Positions 20,613 through 38,000 of a stretch of DNA of 64,000 nucleotides are shown here, piece after piece. Made by a program: the position numbers and the translations under genes. This DNA is from Gambelia wislizenii (taxonomy: Eukaryota > Chordata > Lepidosauria > Squamata > Crotaphytidae): NCBI GenBank assembly GCA_030847615.1, contig JAUMIR010000002.1:202723809-202787808 (forward strand), given 5' to 3'. Each line of letters opens with the position of its first letter. Position 1 is the first letter of the stretch. The notes below the pieces were generated by a model. That model saw nothing but the letters and a program-made list of their open reading frames with translations, was not told where the DNA came from and did not search any database.

Positions 20613-23460
20613 AGATTTCAGAACAGTGTACCTTGCAGTCATTAATGAAACAGTACCAGTATGTTCAGGATAAACAAAACAATATTTTGTGCAATGCATA
20701 ATTAACTGTTAACATGCATTGCCACAAAGCATGAGGGATATTAGCCTCACTGTCTTTTAAAAGGATTGACAGCATTTTATGGATAAACAAAATACTACTA
20801 AAGGAAATGTGTACTTGCAGAATTCATCACACAATTAGACTACTTTTGATGGCTCCTAAAAAGGATTAGTAAAAGAATCTGAGAATGTGTCAACTTTTGT
20901 TACCATTGTGTAGCTAAATTGGTTTTTGGATTAGTGAGCCCAAAAATGTCCCCTGCTTTTGGGACCTAAACAGTGGGTTCTCTGATGGAAACAGGGCGCT
21001 AGATTACAATTTAGACTAGTTGCAAAGATCTGAGCTGCTGTTTGCAGTGTGGGAAGCGGTTGCACTGAAGCTTATTCCCGAGTAGACATGCATAAAACTG
21101 AGCTTATTCTACCCACTGGTAGAATGTGGCCCTTGTGAGGTGAGGATACCTTGACTAGATGGAACCCTTGGATGAAGCCAGCAAACCTACTATGTGTTTC
21201 GAGAACACTTAGCAATCACCAATGAGGCCAAGATACTTGTATGGTAACAAGAACCCACAATAACTAGGCAACATAACTACGAGCGGAAGAAGTACATCTC
21301 CCCACTCTTCCTTTGTGTGGACTACAAGAACATCTGATGAAAGGACTGAAATGCCCACTGAAAAAAAATGGAGAATATTAAAATAGCCAACACTAAGATA
21401 GACAATAATAAAATATTTGCAAGCTGTTTACAACAATAGGATACTTAAAAAGGGGTTTTGAGGAGCACAGCAGTTTTGTTTGTGGCCACTAATTATGCTG
21501 GCTGGGCCTTTCTAGGTGGTGTCTAAAAATGTAAGCTCTGCTTCTATAACCTTTTTGAAGCATTTTTTGCTAGGTAGTGGTGGGAGGAAGAAGAGGCCTC
21601 AAGAGACAGACTGTTCCTTGCTCTGATCATCCACATCTGGTTGGAGCTTATTTCTTAGCATATAATCCTGCTGTGGAGAAGGGTGCTTTCACAGTGCTGC
21701 TGCCATTGTAGGTGATTAATCACGTTGGGAGACTGTTAAGTTCACAGACTCTCTCTTGCAAATCTGATGGGAACAACTAGCAATTTCTGTTGACAAGCTG
21801 TGTCATAACTTTCCCCTTTGGAGTTTAGAACCCTTCCTGCTGAGTGCTGACAATGAGTGGGCAGTGTGGTTGCACTTTTCCACAAGTCTTAAGTCTCCTT
21901 TTCACTCAGTGGTGAAGCTATAATGAACCCTCAGAGCAGTTGCTGATAGAATAGTGGAAATAATTGAGCTGCACTTTCTGTAAATTACGCCATAACTAGC
22001 TCTGTCTAGCATGAGAAATTGCAGCAGAAAGCCAGGTTTTAAAGGCTTGAAAACTGGATTTCTGCTGGATCAACAGTGGGGGAGGAGGAATAGGGAAAGC
22101 AATGGAGGTCCCAGTCAGTACTTACCCCAGGCTGGGAGATGGAGCCTGGAGGACACAGCTGCAGCTTCAGCCCGGATGCAGCTCCTCCTTGCTAGAACTG
22201 AACGGTCAAATCCTATGTGCCCAAACAACATGCATGCGTCAAACCACATTGTGGTGCGAAGAGAGCTGATTTAGTTGCTGCATCTAAGAGATTCTTCCCG
22301 TTGCAACTACAACCTCTTCTACAATAGAAACAACGACAGTCTCCATCTTGTAATCCTGTTTCCCTCCCACATTCTCCTTGTTTGTTTGCTCCACATTCCT
22401 CAACTGCAGAGCAGAAGGCATTCACCTAAGCAGACCCAAACCGTCAAACTCCTCCCCCCCCCCTCAGCCATCACCTCAAAATACAGTCCCTTCCATTGAT
22501 GTAGGGTTGCCGTAATTCTCTTTGACAAAACTGGGCCAACTGGATTGGGTGGATTATATTGTGTGTGTGTGTGATCCCCACAAATGTATAGGGTTTCCTT
22601 TAGCAGTGTTATCTCCATTAAAAGCACATATGTTTATCCAAAGGTAAGTTTCATCAAGTTTAATGGGATTTACTTCACAATCAGGATGTCACTCATGTCT
22701 TATTCCTTCTTTCAAGACTGATAAATATTTGGATATTTTAAAAAAAGTTTTCAGCTTTAAGGAAAGCTGAATTTCCTTAAATTAAGAGGCAACTCCAGCA
22801 TACAGCCATAGGTAGGCAGAAGGTAAGTGTGTTCAAATGCCATTGTATGCTAGCACAACATACCCTCCTTGAGCGTACAAGTCCTGAGCAGGGCTGTTGA
22901 GGATAGGGTGACTTGGAGGTCTCTCATTCATGGGGTCACCATAAATCAAAGTTGACAGCAGATAACAGTTTTAAAAATTTATTTAGTTACTTATTTTTTG
23001 CAGAGAAACCCCTGGATTTAGAAACAGTTTAGGAAAAAAGAAAAGAAACCCTCAAATTAATAAATATAATATTGTGTTTATGTATGGCATGATTATCAAT
23101 ATTATACATTAATGTAAAACCAACCAGTCCTTGCTTAGAATGACAGCTTTCTCTCATGCTCATGTGGTTCACTGCATGTGGTTTGTGATCACACCCAACC
23201 TGTCTGTTCAACACATATTGATATATTAGATTCAAATCCCAGCTTCCCCATAAGATAATCAAAACCTTTCAGTTTAACCTACTTCACAGAATTGTTGAGG
23301 TAAAAAAGCACTGGAAGTAGGGAAAATCATGTGTCACACCTTCAGCACCAGGAGGTATATGGAAGAATAGTACTTAAAATACATATAGTTGGAAAGAACA
23401 TGAATGTCATAAAGAATCTGATATATTCCAATGGTCTTTTGGGATGTTATACTTAGGTTA
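20613..23460. other. Intergenic: no gene recognised
   Basis: AT-rich DNA with a CCCCCCCC run near 22455 and a (GT)n run at 22559-22573. A weak SINE-like phrase (CCCGAGTAGACATGCATAAAACTG) sits at 21077, and a related one (GGGAGTAAGTGCCACTGAACTC) at 23486. Short open frames look accidental. Confidence 0.5.
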
Positions 23461-23578
23461 CAATGTTGTAGACATTTTACCTGGGAGTAAGTGCCACTGA
23501 ACTCAATGGGGCTTAGTTCTGAGTAGATATGTGCATAATTGCATTGTTAATATTGCTCTGCAGAGGACTCTTAATATC

Positions 23579-23810
23579 CCCCCTTTCTCACAGACACACA
23601 GATATACAAAGACACATACCCCCACACAAATCAAAAACCTCTTGCATACAGATATGCAAAAGCACACACATCCCATTCCCCCCACAGGCAAACGTATACT
23701 TCTTTTTCTCACATGCATACAGATGCAAAACTCAACAACCCCAGACACCTCCCTCTCACTCACACACACCCCTCTCTGACTTGACTAGGAACACACACCT
23801 GACTTGCTTT
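23579..23810. repeat. CA/CT-rich low-complexity stretch
   Basis: Dense ACACAC, CCCCC and CTCTCAC content without a clean unit. Frames on both strands are biased peptides and not genes. Confidence 0.6.
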
Positions 23811-23959
23811 TTGAGGATCCCCAGGGAGGAGGGGGCACAACTCAGCCAACTCCTCTCAGCTGCTCAGCAGCAGCAGCGAAGGAAGGAAGGGGACGCTGCT
23901 TTTTAAAAAAGGCCCTATACACTAGTCACTTCTACCTGCCTCAAGCGGCAGGAGGTTCT

Positions 23960-29105
<5,146 letters not shown>

Positions 29106-29265
29106 TCACTGAGGATAGGATAGGAGGGGGGCGGTTTGCGGGTAACAGTGCTACCAGGGCTGCAATGGAATCCTTTGCTCTCATGCTGGCACCTTCCCTG
29201 ACCTTTATGGGAAATCCTGGCTGGCACTGCTCCCTCTTCATCTGCAGCTGCAACATACACACACA

Positions 29266-29803
29266 TTAGAATCAGAGTTGGAGGAGACCACAAGGGCCAT
29301 CTACTCCAACCCTCTACCCTGCAGGAATACACAATCAAATAATTTCCAACAGATGGCCTTCCAGCCTGTTTAAAAACCTCCAAAGAAGGAGACACCACCA
29401 CACTCCGAGGTAGTGTATTCCACTTCCGAACAGGTCTTACTGTCAGGAAGTTCCTCCTAATGTTTAGATGGAATCTCTTTTCCTGTAGCTTGAACCCCTT
29501 GCTCTGTGTCGTAGTCTCTGGAGCAGCAGAAAACAAGCCTGCTCCATCCTCAGTATGACACCCCTTCAAATATTTAAGCATGGCTATCATGTCACCTCTC
29601 AACCTTCTCTTCTCCAGACTAAACGTGCGCTCCTCATAGGGCATGGCTTCCAGACCTCCCACCATCCTGGTTGCCCTCCTCTGGACATGTTCCAGCTTGT
29701 CAATATCCTTCCTGAATTGTGCCCAGAACTGGACACAGTATTCCAGGTGAGGTCTGACCAAAGCAGAATAGAGTGGCACTATTACTTCCCTTGATTTAGA
29801 CAC
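29266..29803 (-). mobile_element. CR1 LINE 3' fragment, between convergent genes
   Basis: The tail starts at 29268 (AGAATCAGAGTTGGAGGAGA). The - strand encodes [20 protein letters not shown], then [17 protein letters not shown] and [20 protein letters not shown], the C-terminal third of CR1 ORF2 in one open frame. Catalytic motifs are not included. The open frame running on to 28910, antisense to TMEM235 exon 4, is read-through and not a gene. Confidence 0.85.
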
Positions 29804-30153
29804 TGTACTCCACAGTAGTGGAGTTATAGGGTCAGGGTTGTGGCTGGTAGATGGAGGGGTCTCCCTGGGGGGTGTGATGTGAGGAGGAAGCTCTTACTCA
29901 TAAGGTCTAGCAGTTGTCCCCTTGGCTTGTCGGCTCCCTGGCATACAGGGAAGGGCCAAGCTTAAAGATCCATTCCTCAGCCCCAAATGGGCAAGCAAAG
30001 CTGAGTCAGAAAGATTAGTAAATGGCACTCAGTCCCTTTCCCAAGAACTATGGCAGCCAGAGCCCTTCATCCTATCCTTTGCTCTGCATAGCTAGTCCTC
30101 CTCAAAGCATGGCCAACTGTCTGTGTTCATTTCATGTGCCTGGGACATCTTTA

Positions 30154-30159
30154 AATAAA
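30154..30159 (+). promoter_or_regulatory. TMEM235: Possible TMEM235 polyadenylation signal
   Basis: AATAAA about 1.05 kb after the TMEM235 stop, beyond the CR1 insertion. No nearer AATAAA was noticed, so the assignment is tentative. Confidence 0.3.
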
Positions 30160-30295
30160 TGGGTCCAGTAAGCAGATGTAGAATTTTTTTGAAATAATGG
30201 TACCCTTCAGACAGAGAGGAGTCTGACAGCAGTGGGTGCAATTCTTGCTGCAGCAAAGAGAGGAGCTGTCAAGGAGGCTGTACAAACAGTGAGAG

Positions 30296-30755
30296 TTAAT
30301 GCTGGAACATGTCCAGAGGGTGACCAAACTGGTGAAAGGTCTGGAAACCATTATGTCCTATGAGGAACGGCTTAGGGAGCTAGGTATGTTTAGTCTGGAG
30401 AAGAGAAGGTTGAGAGGGGACATGATAGCCATGTTTAAATATCTGAAGGGGTGTCATATTGAGGAAGGGGCAAGCTTGGTTTCTGCTGCTCCAGAGACTA
30501 GGACATGAAGCAGTGGGTTCAAACTATAGGAAAAGAGATTCCACCTAAACATTAGGAAGAACTTACTTGAACATAAGAGCTGTTCGGCAGTGGAATACAC
30601 TGCCCTGTAGTGTGGTGGTCTCCTTCTTTGGAGGCTTTTAAGCAGAGGCTGGATGGCCATCTGTCGGGAATGCTTTTATTGTTTATTCCTGCAAGTCAGG
30701 GGGTTGGACTAGATGGTCCTTGTGGGCCTATGAACTCTATTATGCTATGCATGGC
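30296..30755 (+). mobile_element. CR1 LINE 3' fragment, opposite orientation to the previous copy
   Basis: Encodes [18 protein letters not shown] and [20 protein letters not shown], then the tail GGATGGCCATCTGTCGGGAATG and ACTCTATTATGCTATG. With 29266-29803 it forms a long imperfect inverted pair. Confidence 0.85.
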
Positions 30756-31718
30756 TGACATAATTTAATTATTGTTCCAGATGGTCCACTGCTGCCGTTT
30801 GCAGTAGGTCAGTCTGTATGGCCTCTCTGTCCTAAGATCCTGCTAGCCTTGTCTCCTTCCCTGAAACAAGAGCACAGTGCCACACACAGAGAGGCACATG
30901 GGGTGTTGGCACCATCTGGCCTGAAGAATGTGGACACCTCCAGCCAAAATACAATCACTGCAGTACCTCACAAATGGCCTCAGCTAGCAGGAGTGGAGCA
31001 TCCTTGAGGAACAAAGCCCTCTACTATGGTCTATGGGAGGTGGCGAGGCAGGTGCTAAAAAGGAGGGCACCTATTTTCATGCAGGATTGGTCCCAGGTTG
31101 TGAAGTGACAGCAGCTCCTTTGGAAGAAAGCTGTTGGCAGATAGCCTGGGGTCTGCAAAGAGAAGGATCCAGGAAAGCTCCACTCCTGGATATTAGCGGG
31201 CTCTCCTACCAATGACTCTCCATAGCAGGAGATTGGCCAGCTGTAGTTGGCTACTCTCCTGGCATGCTGGACGTAGAATGATAAAGAAATGCATTCATTG
31301 AGAAGGACAATATGTGAAGCAGTGTGAAGCCTACAGGATGGGCCAATTTCTACCTTAGGTTTTGGTATGTTGACTTCCACCTGAGATCAAAGGCTGAGGA
31401 ATGGAGTTTTTCTAAGAACACCAGTCTTGAATTACGGAATAATCTGTAAGGTGGCCAGGAACAGTATTAAGGATGGAGGAGTTGCCAAATATGCTTGCTT
31501 GTGCCTGTGTGTGTAGGGTTTGGAGTCTTCCTTCTGTTAGAGTTCAGGCTTGCATTTCCACTGCAAAGCCCTGCCATACGTAGACTTCAACCTTGGTTTC
31601 GGATTGATTGGCACAACTGAGTCAGAGACTAGCCTGAGTTTAAGAGCATGCTTCGGCTGAATTCCACATTGACTTGCCAAGCACCAACTTAACTGCTGGT
31701 CTGGAGCCTGCTAGGATG
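30756..31718. other. THA1 3' flank: no gene recognised
   Basis: Ordinary DNA downstream of the THA1 stop. I did not see a TTTATT (AATAAA on the - strand) closer than the CR1 copy at about 30674-30687. Confidence 0.45.
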
Positions 31719-32008
31719 TCACTGCTCACACTTGTCCAGCACAAAGTGCAACTTTTTCACAGCCAGTTGTGTGTCATGAGGGGAGATGTCACAGTGCCAG
31801 ACGGCACGCAGGCAGCGCTCACCCCATGGGAAGAGCCGCACACTAATGGCTTGGCCTGTGACAGCAATCTCCTCTGTGCTCACAGCCTCCATTAGCTCAC
31901 ACAATCTGGCAGGAGTCAGCCTGGATGTTAACACTGTCGCCATGACAATATTGGTCTCCACTGTGGCTGGATTTATGGAGCAGAGAGGAGAACCAAGAGC
32001 ATGGGCAC
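31719..32008 (-). CDS. THA1: THA1 exon 7 (residues 433-527) and stop
   Basis: Acceptor TCCTCACAG. Encodes [22 protein letters not shown]-like [20 protein letters not shown] and [10 protein letters not shown], the C-terminal small domain. TGA at 31721-31719. Confidence 0.92.
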
Positions 32009-35000
32009 CTGTGAGGAAAAATGATGGAGGTCAAAAACATGGGACACTGTGAGAACCCCTTGCCTTTAACATGAGTATTCTACCACAGGAAGAATGAGTG
32101 TGTGAGAGAGTGAAAAAGGAAGGGAGAGAAGGAAAGAGGGGGAGGTTCTCTCAGTTAATAGGAGGGACTTACTTGAAAAAAATGGGGCTCAAAGGGGGAT
32201 ACTAACCCAGCACCAGCAAAAGAAATCTACCCTCAACGTGGTGCATGGTATCTATGAAGGCTCTGGAATTACTGTAATTACTTTCAGGAGACTTAGAGGT
32301 GATTCTCTGAGTCTCCTCATCCTCTTCTCACAAAATAGGCACCTTGGACAAAGCACCTGGCGTTGCTATGATCCCTCTGTAGAGTCTCTTCCACATGGCT
32401 TAATCCAACAAGGCCTGCAGCTGCCAGAACTCCTGCCTGACGCATCCCACCTCCAAGGAGCTTGCGCACACGCCAGGCTTCCGAGATGAGCTCTGTGGAT
32501 CCAGCCAGAAGTGCTCCTGCTGGTGCACCCACACCCTGTGGAGCAAAAATGAAACAGAAGGATGGAACACCCTAACCCCTGCCCCACAATTCCTCTGAGG
32601 GACTCTGCCTACAGCGTGCAGTTGTTCTTTAGCAACCTCCTCTAATTGCTTCTAGTTCATGGATTGGTAATGTGTGGTCTGCCAGGGTTTATGGCATCGC
32701 TTCTCCCATCATCCCTAACTGGCACAGCCAACAGTAAGGAATCATGGGAGCTGCAGCCCAGCATCCCCATACCTCCCCTAGCTTGGCTAGAAGGAATCTG
32801 GCAAAGCATCCAGTTTGATGTATTCAAGCCATGGTCACAGGGTTCTGATACAGATTATAGCTAGGGCAACCTCATAGGTGCTACAATTGTCCTCCCACCC
32901 ACACATCCTCTGCAATATTTACAGTCCTACTAGCAACTCCTCACCTTAGAGAGGCACAAAGAGATGGAATCACAGTACTGAGAGATATGAGTTGCTGGCA
33001 CTCCCAGAGCCACAGCAGCATTAAGCACCCGGGCACCATCCATGTGTATCCGCAACCCATACTGCTGGGCTAGCTGATGCACCTGTGTAGAGAATGGGGC
33101 AGTCACCACTTGAAAAAAGACTATAAAGAAGCAGATGAAGGTAGTCCAAGGGCATTCTGACCTTAGCTAGCACATTTAGATCAGGGAAGGGTGGCTCTAG
33201 CTTTGGGATAAAACTGAAGAGACAATCCTGGATTGCAATTGAGGAAGGCTGGCTGGCTGATTCCTCTTCTGAGGAGCAAAATATCCAGGGAGGAGATTGC
33301 TAATACTGAGCCCGACAGGGGAGCTTGAGTAGGGGATTTCAGTTCATTATCATAATTTATTATCATAGTTGTCTCTAATAGCATAGGGACAGATGCCAAT
33401 AGCTTTATTGGGCCAACCAAAAATGCAAAAAATATGTATCATATAAAGCTTTCGAAGCTCTACTGGCTTGTCAGGTGAAGGTGTTAAAAATCATACAGAA
33501 GAAATTTTTTTTGACTATGTTAGAGCCATAGGCCTACATTTTGTCAACATGTTTTTGTTGTTAGTTACTTGTAAGATGGTCTGAAGGGATATTGCTTAAG
33601 GCAGAGGACGCTCCTCTCTTTGGCCATGTGGGAAACAAATAGTGGTAAAATCCAAGCAATAATAGTTCAACTCCATTAGCAACAGAAAAAGTAACTTCCT
33701 TTTAGATCCAAGCCGTTTCTGTCCTGGGTGAAGCTATCTGCCCCTTTCTTAGGCTGAGAATGTTGAATTTCTCAAGAAGCCTCTGTGCAGTTGCATCTGG
33801 AAAAATCTTTTATGTGCTGCATAGGTAAAACCCACCAAATGCTGTCCTGATGAAAAAGTTTAACCTTTGTTGGATGTAGAAACCTCAGAGTTGAGTCCCG
33901 GTCCCCTTTTCCCCTCTATTTTTTTTTCTTCTCCTGTATGATTTTTAACACCTTTGCCTGATGATGAAGCCAGTGGACCTTTGAAAGCTTGCATGATGTA
34001 TTCTGTGCATTTTTGGTTGGCCCAATAAAGGTATTGCTGTTTTGTGGAATTTGGGTGCTGTTGTATTTTGCTGCATGGCCAACATGGCTACCCCTGGATA
34101 TGCTAATAGCTTAATCATAATCCTCTCTACAAGCAGGCTTGGGTGTTTGAGTGCCCAACCAGACCCCTGCCCCCAAAATAGAGCACGAGTTTCTCTATTT
34201 TTGGAATCTCCATAAGCATGCTTAAGCGTACATTTATAAGTTAAAAGACATGTTATTAGTCTATCAAGGACCTGTGATCTTCCAGGACTTACTATGTGTC
34301 AGCTGAAGAAGTGGGGGAGGAAGCAGGGGTGAGAAAAAGAGACTGGGAAGTTTCCTGACAGCCACCAGTGAACATCCTGAAGGGGCCAAGAATTTGGGTG
34401 CAGGGAATGGGAAGCACATTTCCTTTCAATGTATAGCAGCAGTGGGCACCCTCTGCCTCTTTTGGCCTACAACACCCACCAGCCTCACCCAGCAAAAACA
34501 ATGCTGAAGGATTATACTGGTTATAATTAAACATATCTTAAACTTATACACATCTTAAACTCCAAAGGGTTCCCATTTTGAAGTAAGAATGAATAGCAAT
34601 ACCATATATTTGTTGCAGGCCACTCTTGTTACAACTGATACCGTCTCAGAAAACCCACAATGGGAAAAAGTACCCATTCAGCTAGGAATTGTGATGTATG
34701 TAGTGTGCAGAGGGAGAATAGCTCACATCACTTACTTCCTGCAAGTACTTGGGGGGTAGCACACGTCCCCCAGCTGAACAATGTGTGTTCTCGAGGCAGA
34801 TAAGCTCAGGGCGGGGGTGATACTGGCTTTTGTGGGCCTGCCGGATCTTATGTTCCAGTTCATCAAGACAGAAGGTCCCGTTGGGCAGATCCTGCAATAG
34901 GTCTGAATAGACTCCAGCCACCTGTTCCAGAGCAAAGTGAGTGGGGTAAGGCAATGTCAGTGACAGTAGTCTGTAGATATCAAATCCCTTGTGGTAGAAG

Positions 35001-38000
35001 AAAAATAAAATTCACTTTGATGCCATCCATATTATATTGCAGGACTTGGTGCACAGAGTTACTGCAGATCTCTGGGAAATGACATTTTGTATGCAGAATC
35101 ACAGGCTCAGGCATGACCTATTTCGCTGAGCATAGTGCTATTTAAATGATCTGGGCTTGTAGAAACTCAGTACCTGTGAATCGAGTAGAACCTTTGAGGC
35201 AACGAACTGGTGAGGAAGATATCCCTTCCAGCGATTCTGAGGCTGTAAGTGCTATCTCTAAGTCAGCTGCTGAACAAGAGCACCAAAGCTTTAATCCAGG
35301 TTTGGGAAAGTTCTCGTTCTCCAGATGTTGCTTCACTTCATCTCCAATCAGCTCTAGTCAGCATAGCCAATGGTGAGGAATGATAGAAGTTGTAATCCAG
35401 TCAACATCTGGAAGGTCAGAACCCAAGTTGCCTACCCTGTTTGTAATCATATGCTCATGGAACAAAGTGGGACTATCTTCTAGGTAAACAAAGTAAAGAT
35501 TTACATGTAAGAAAGGTTGTGTGTATCCTGACTATAGACTTCATAGAAGCAACTAGTTATCTATTGTAGGTACAGAATCCTAAACTCAGTAAGGACTCAG
35601 TTCTGATCACGCCATGCATGTTGTATTCATGCATGTGTTTCTATGTATATGTCCTTCAAATGGATAGGTTACAAACTGAGCTGTGAATGCAGAGAATGGG
35701 TCAGTTATAGTGGGATGTATTAAGAAGGAGAGGTGAATGTTACCCAAAAGTGTTAGGAGTTATTTAAATATAAAAAGAATATAGAGAAAAAATGTTGTGT
35801 GGGGGAGTACAAGTACCATCAATCCCAAATATTATTTGCAACGTCAGTGTTGTGTTCTCTTTCTCTCTAAAGTGGAAGTCACAGAGGCTGGTGCCCTGAT
35901 TTTAAACACATAATGCAGAAGCAAGTCTTCCTGTTGCAATCAGTGAGACATACAGTCGAATCATCAGTTTAGGACCAAGGTGCCAGAAACCTTTCACAAC
36001 AAGAGAGAACTAAAGGGAAGAAGAAAAATAAGAGAGCCTGTGGATGCCAACGGGATTTTTGTGTAAATACTTTCCCTCATGCAAAAATTGCAAATAATAT
36101 TCCAGTCACAGTGTGGTCGGACAGGAAGAAATCTCTTGACTGGATCAATTGAAGTCTAAACCTTTTTGTTGGCATAGAATCATAGAGTTGGAAGAGAACA
36201 CAAGGGCCATCTAGTCCAATCCTCTGCCAAGCAGGAATACACCATCAAAGCATTCCCGACAGATGGCCATCCAGCCTCTGTTTAAAAACCTCCCACAGAA
36301 GGAGACTCCACCACATTCCAAGTCAGCATATTCCACTGTTGAGCAACCAGTACTGCATGATAACAGTACACTTGTTGCAAAGGACAGTTTGCTAAAGGAT
36401 CTCCGGCAGGGGGCAGGAGAAGACCAGAATACCTTTAGAATGGTTCAGTATCTAAGGCGCTGGCACTTCTTAAGACACTAGTAGAGCAAATCCAGGATTG
36501 TTTTTTTAAAAGGGAGGGGGATGTGGGGCACTTGCTGTCTCCTTTTCAGGTCAGTAGGATGTCTTGGTGGTGTTTTCTATTCATCAGAAATAAAGGAAAA
36601 AGCATAGTTGCTTGAGGACCACACTTACAGCTGGACTATACCTACTGATGTGGAAATCTACCAGAGGATTTACATGACCCACAAAGGACTTTCCCCCTCC
36701 TGCTTCCCCCTGGCATTAGGTTTTTTTTGGCAGGGAGAAAGAGCCTTCCACTGAAGCCAATGAAAAATTTAACGTTCCCTACACATCACAGCCCCCTCCA
36801 GCTGCCTCCACACACTGTAATTAAGCTTTTAAAAAACAGTTTCTGCAACGCTTCCCCCAAGCCTAATTGTGGCATGAGTGGCAGTGATATGTGAAAACTG
36901 ATTAAATACTCTTAACTATGAGATGGCATCTTCCCTCTTTCCTGGTCAAGACTGATACTTTTCAGAGATCTCTGCATATCATGGCTGGCATATCACCTCC
37001 AGTATGTTCAGGAAACTTGGGTGCTAGCGCTGATGTGGGACTTTTGGAAAGTTCTCTCACCTCACACCTTTCTTTTGCCACCAGTGTGTGCCTGGCATTT
37101 TACAGAGTACAAATTGGGCAAGGGGGGGGGGTCTAAATGCAAGGAATTACAATTGAAAAGTTCAGTGCAGGAGATGCAATAGTGGAAAGGAAGAAAATGA
37201 AGACACAGGGGGAAGTGTGTTTACTCCAAATGCATTTAGTAGAAAAGGTGGTTTTGAAGGAACTTAGGTGGGTTCATGTAGGTGTTGTGGAAGGCACTTC
37301 CAGGCACAAGAGACAAAAAAGCAAGTCCTTACAAAGAAGGGAGAACATACTGTAGTTCCTAGTTGGCTCTATAGTTAATTAAAAGTAGCTTCCTAGATGT
37401 GCAGTATTGTTTTGATTTTGCATATGGAAATGCATGTGTGTGCAGTCCTAGATTAATTTAACTACAGCTGTCTCTCGGTTTTCATGGTTTAAAGTATTCA
37501 CAGCTTGAAAATATTCTTAAAAACATAATAATCCAAAAAGCAAACCTTGATTTTGCCATCTTATATAAGAGACACCATTTTGCTGTGCCATTGCATATAA
37601 TGGGACTTGAGTATTCATGGATTTTGGTATCCATGGGGGCCCTGGAACCAAACCCCAGTGAATACGAAGGGACAACTTATTTTGCCATCTTATATAAGGG
37701 ACACCATTTTGCTATGCCGTTACATATAATGGGACTTTGAGTATTCACGGATTTTGGTATCCATGGGGTCTTGGAACCAAACCCCAGCGAATATGAAGGG
37801 ACAACTTACAGTACTCTACCGCTGAGAAAGAAAAGTGTGCAGTGTCTACTAGTGGCCACTAGAGGGAATCACATCACCAGGCTTCTACCTGTTTCTCCTC
37901 ACCCATCAACCTAAGTTTTGGAAAAACCTAGGAAAACTTACTTATGTCCTTTTGTCCCTTTGATGACTTCATTTGTTTGGCAGCTGCAAGTAATACAGGG

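Noticed and set aside
23529..23906. Open frames rich in Thr, His and Pro in the CA-rich region
   Set aside because: Low-complexity DNA is open in several frames on both strands.
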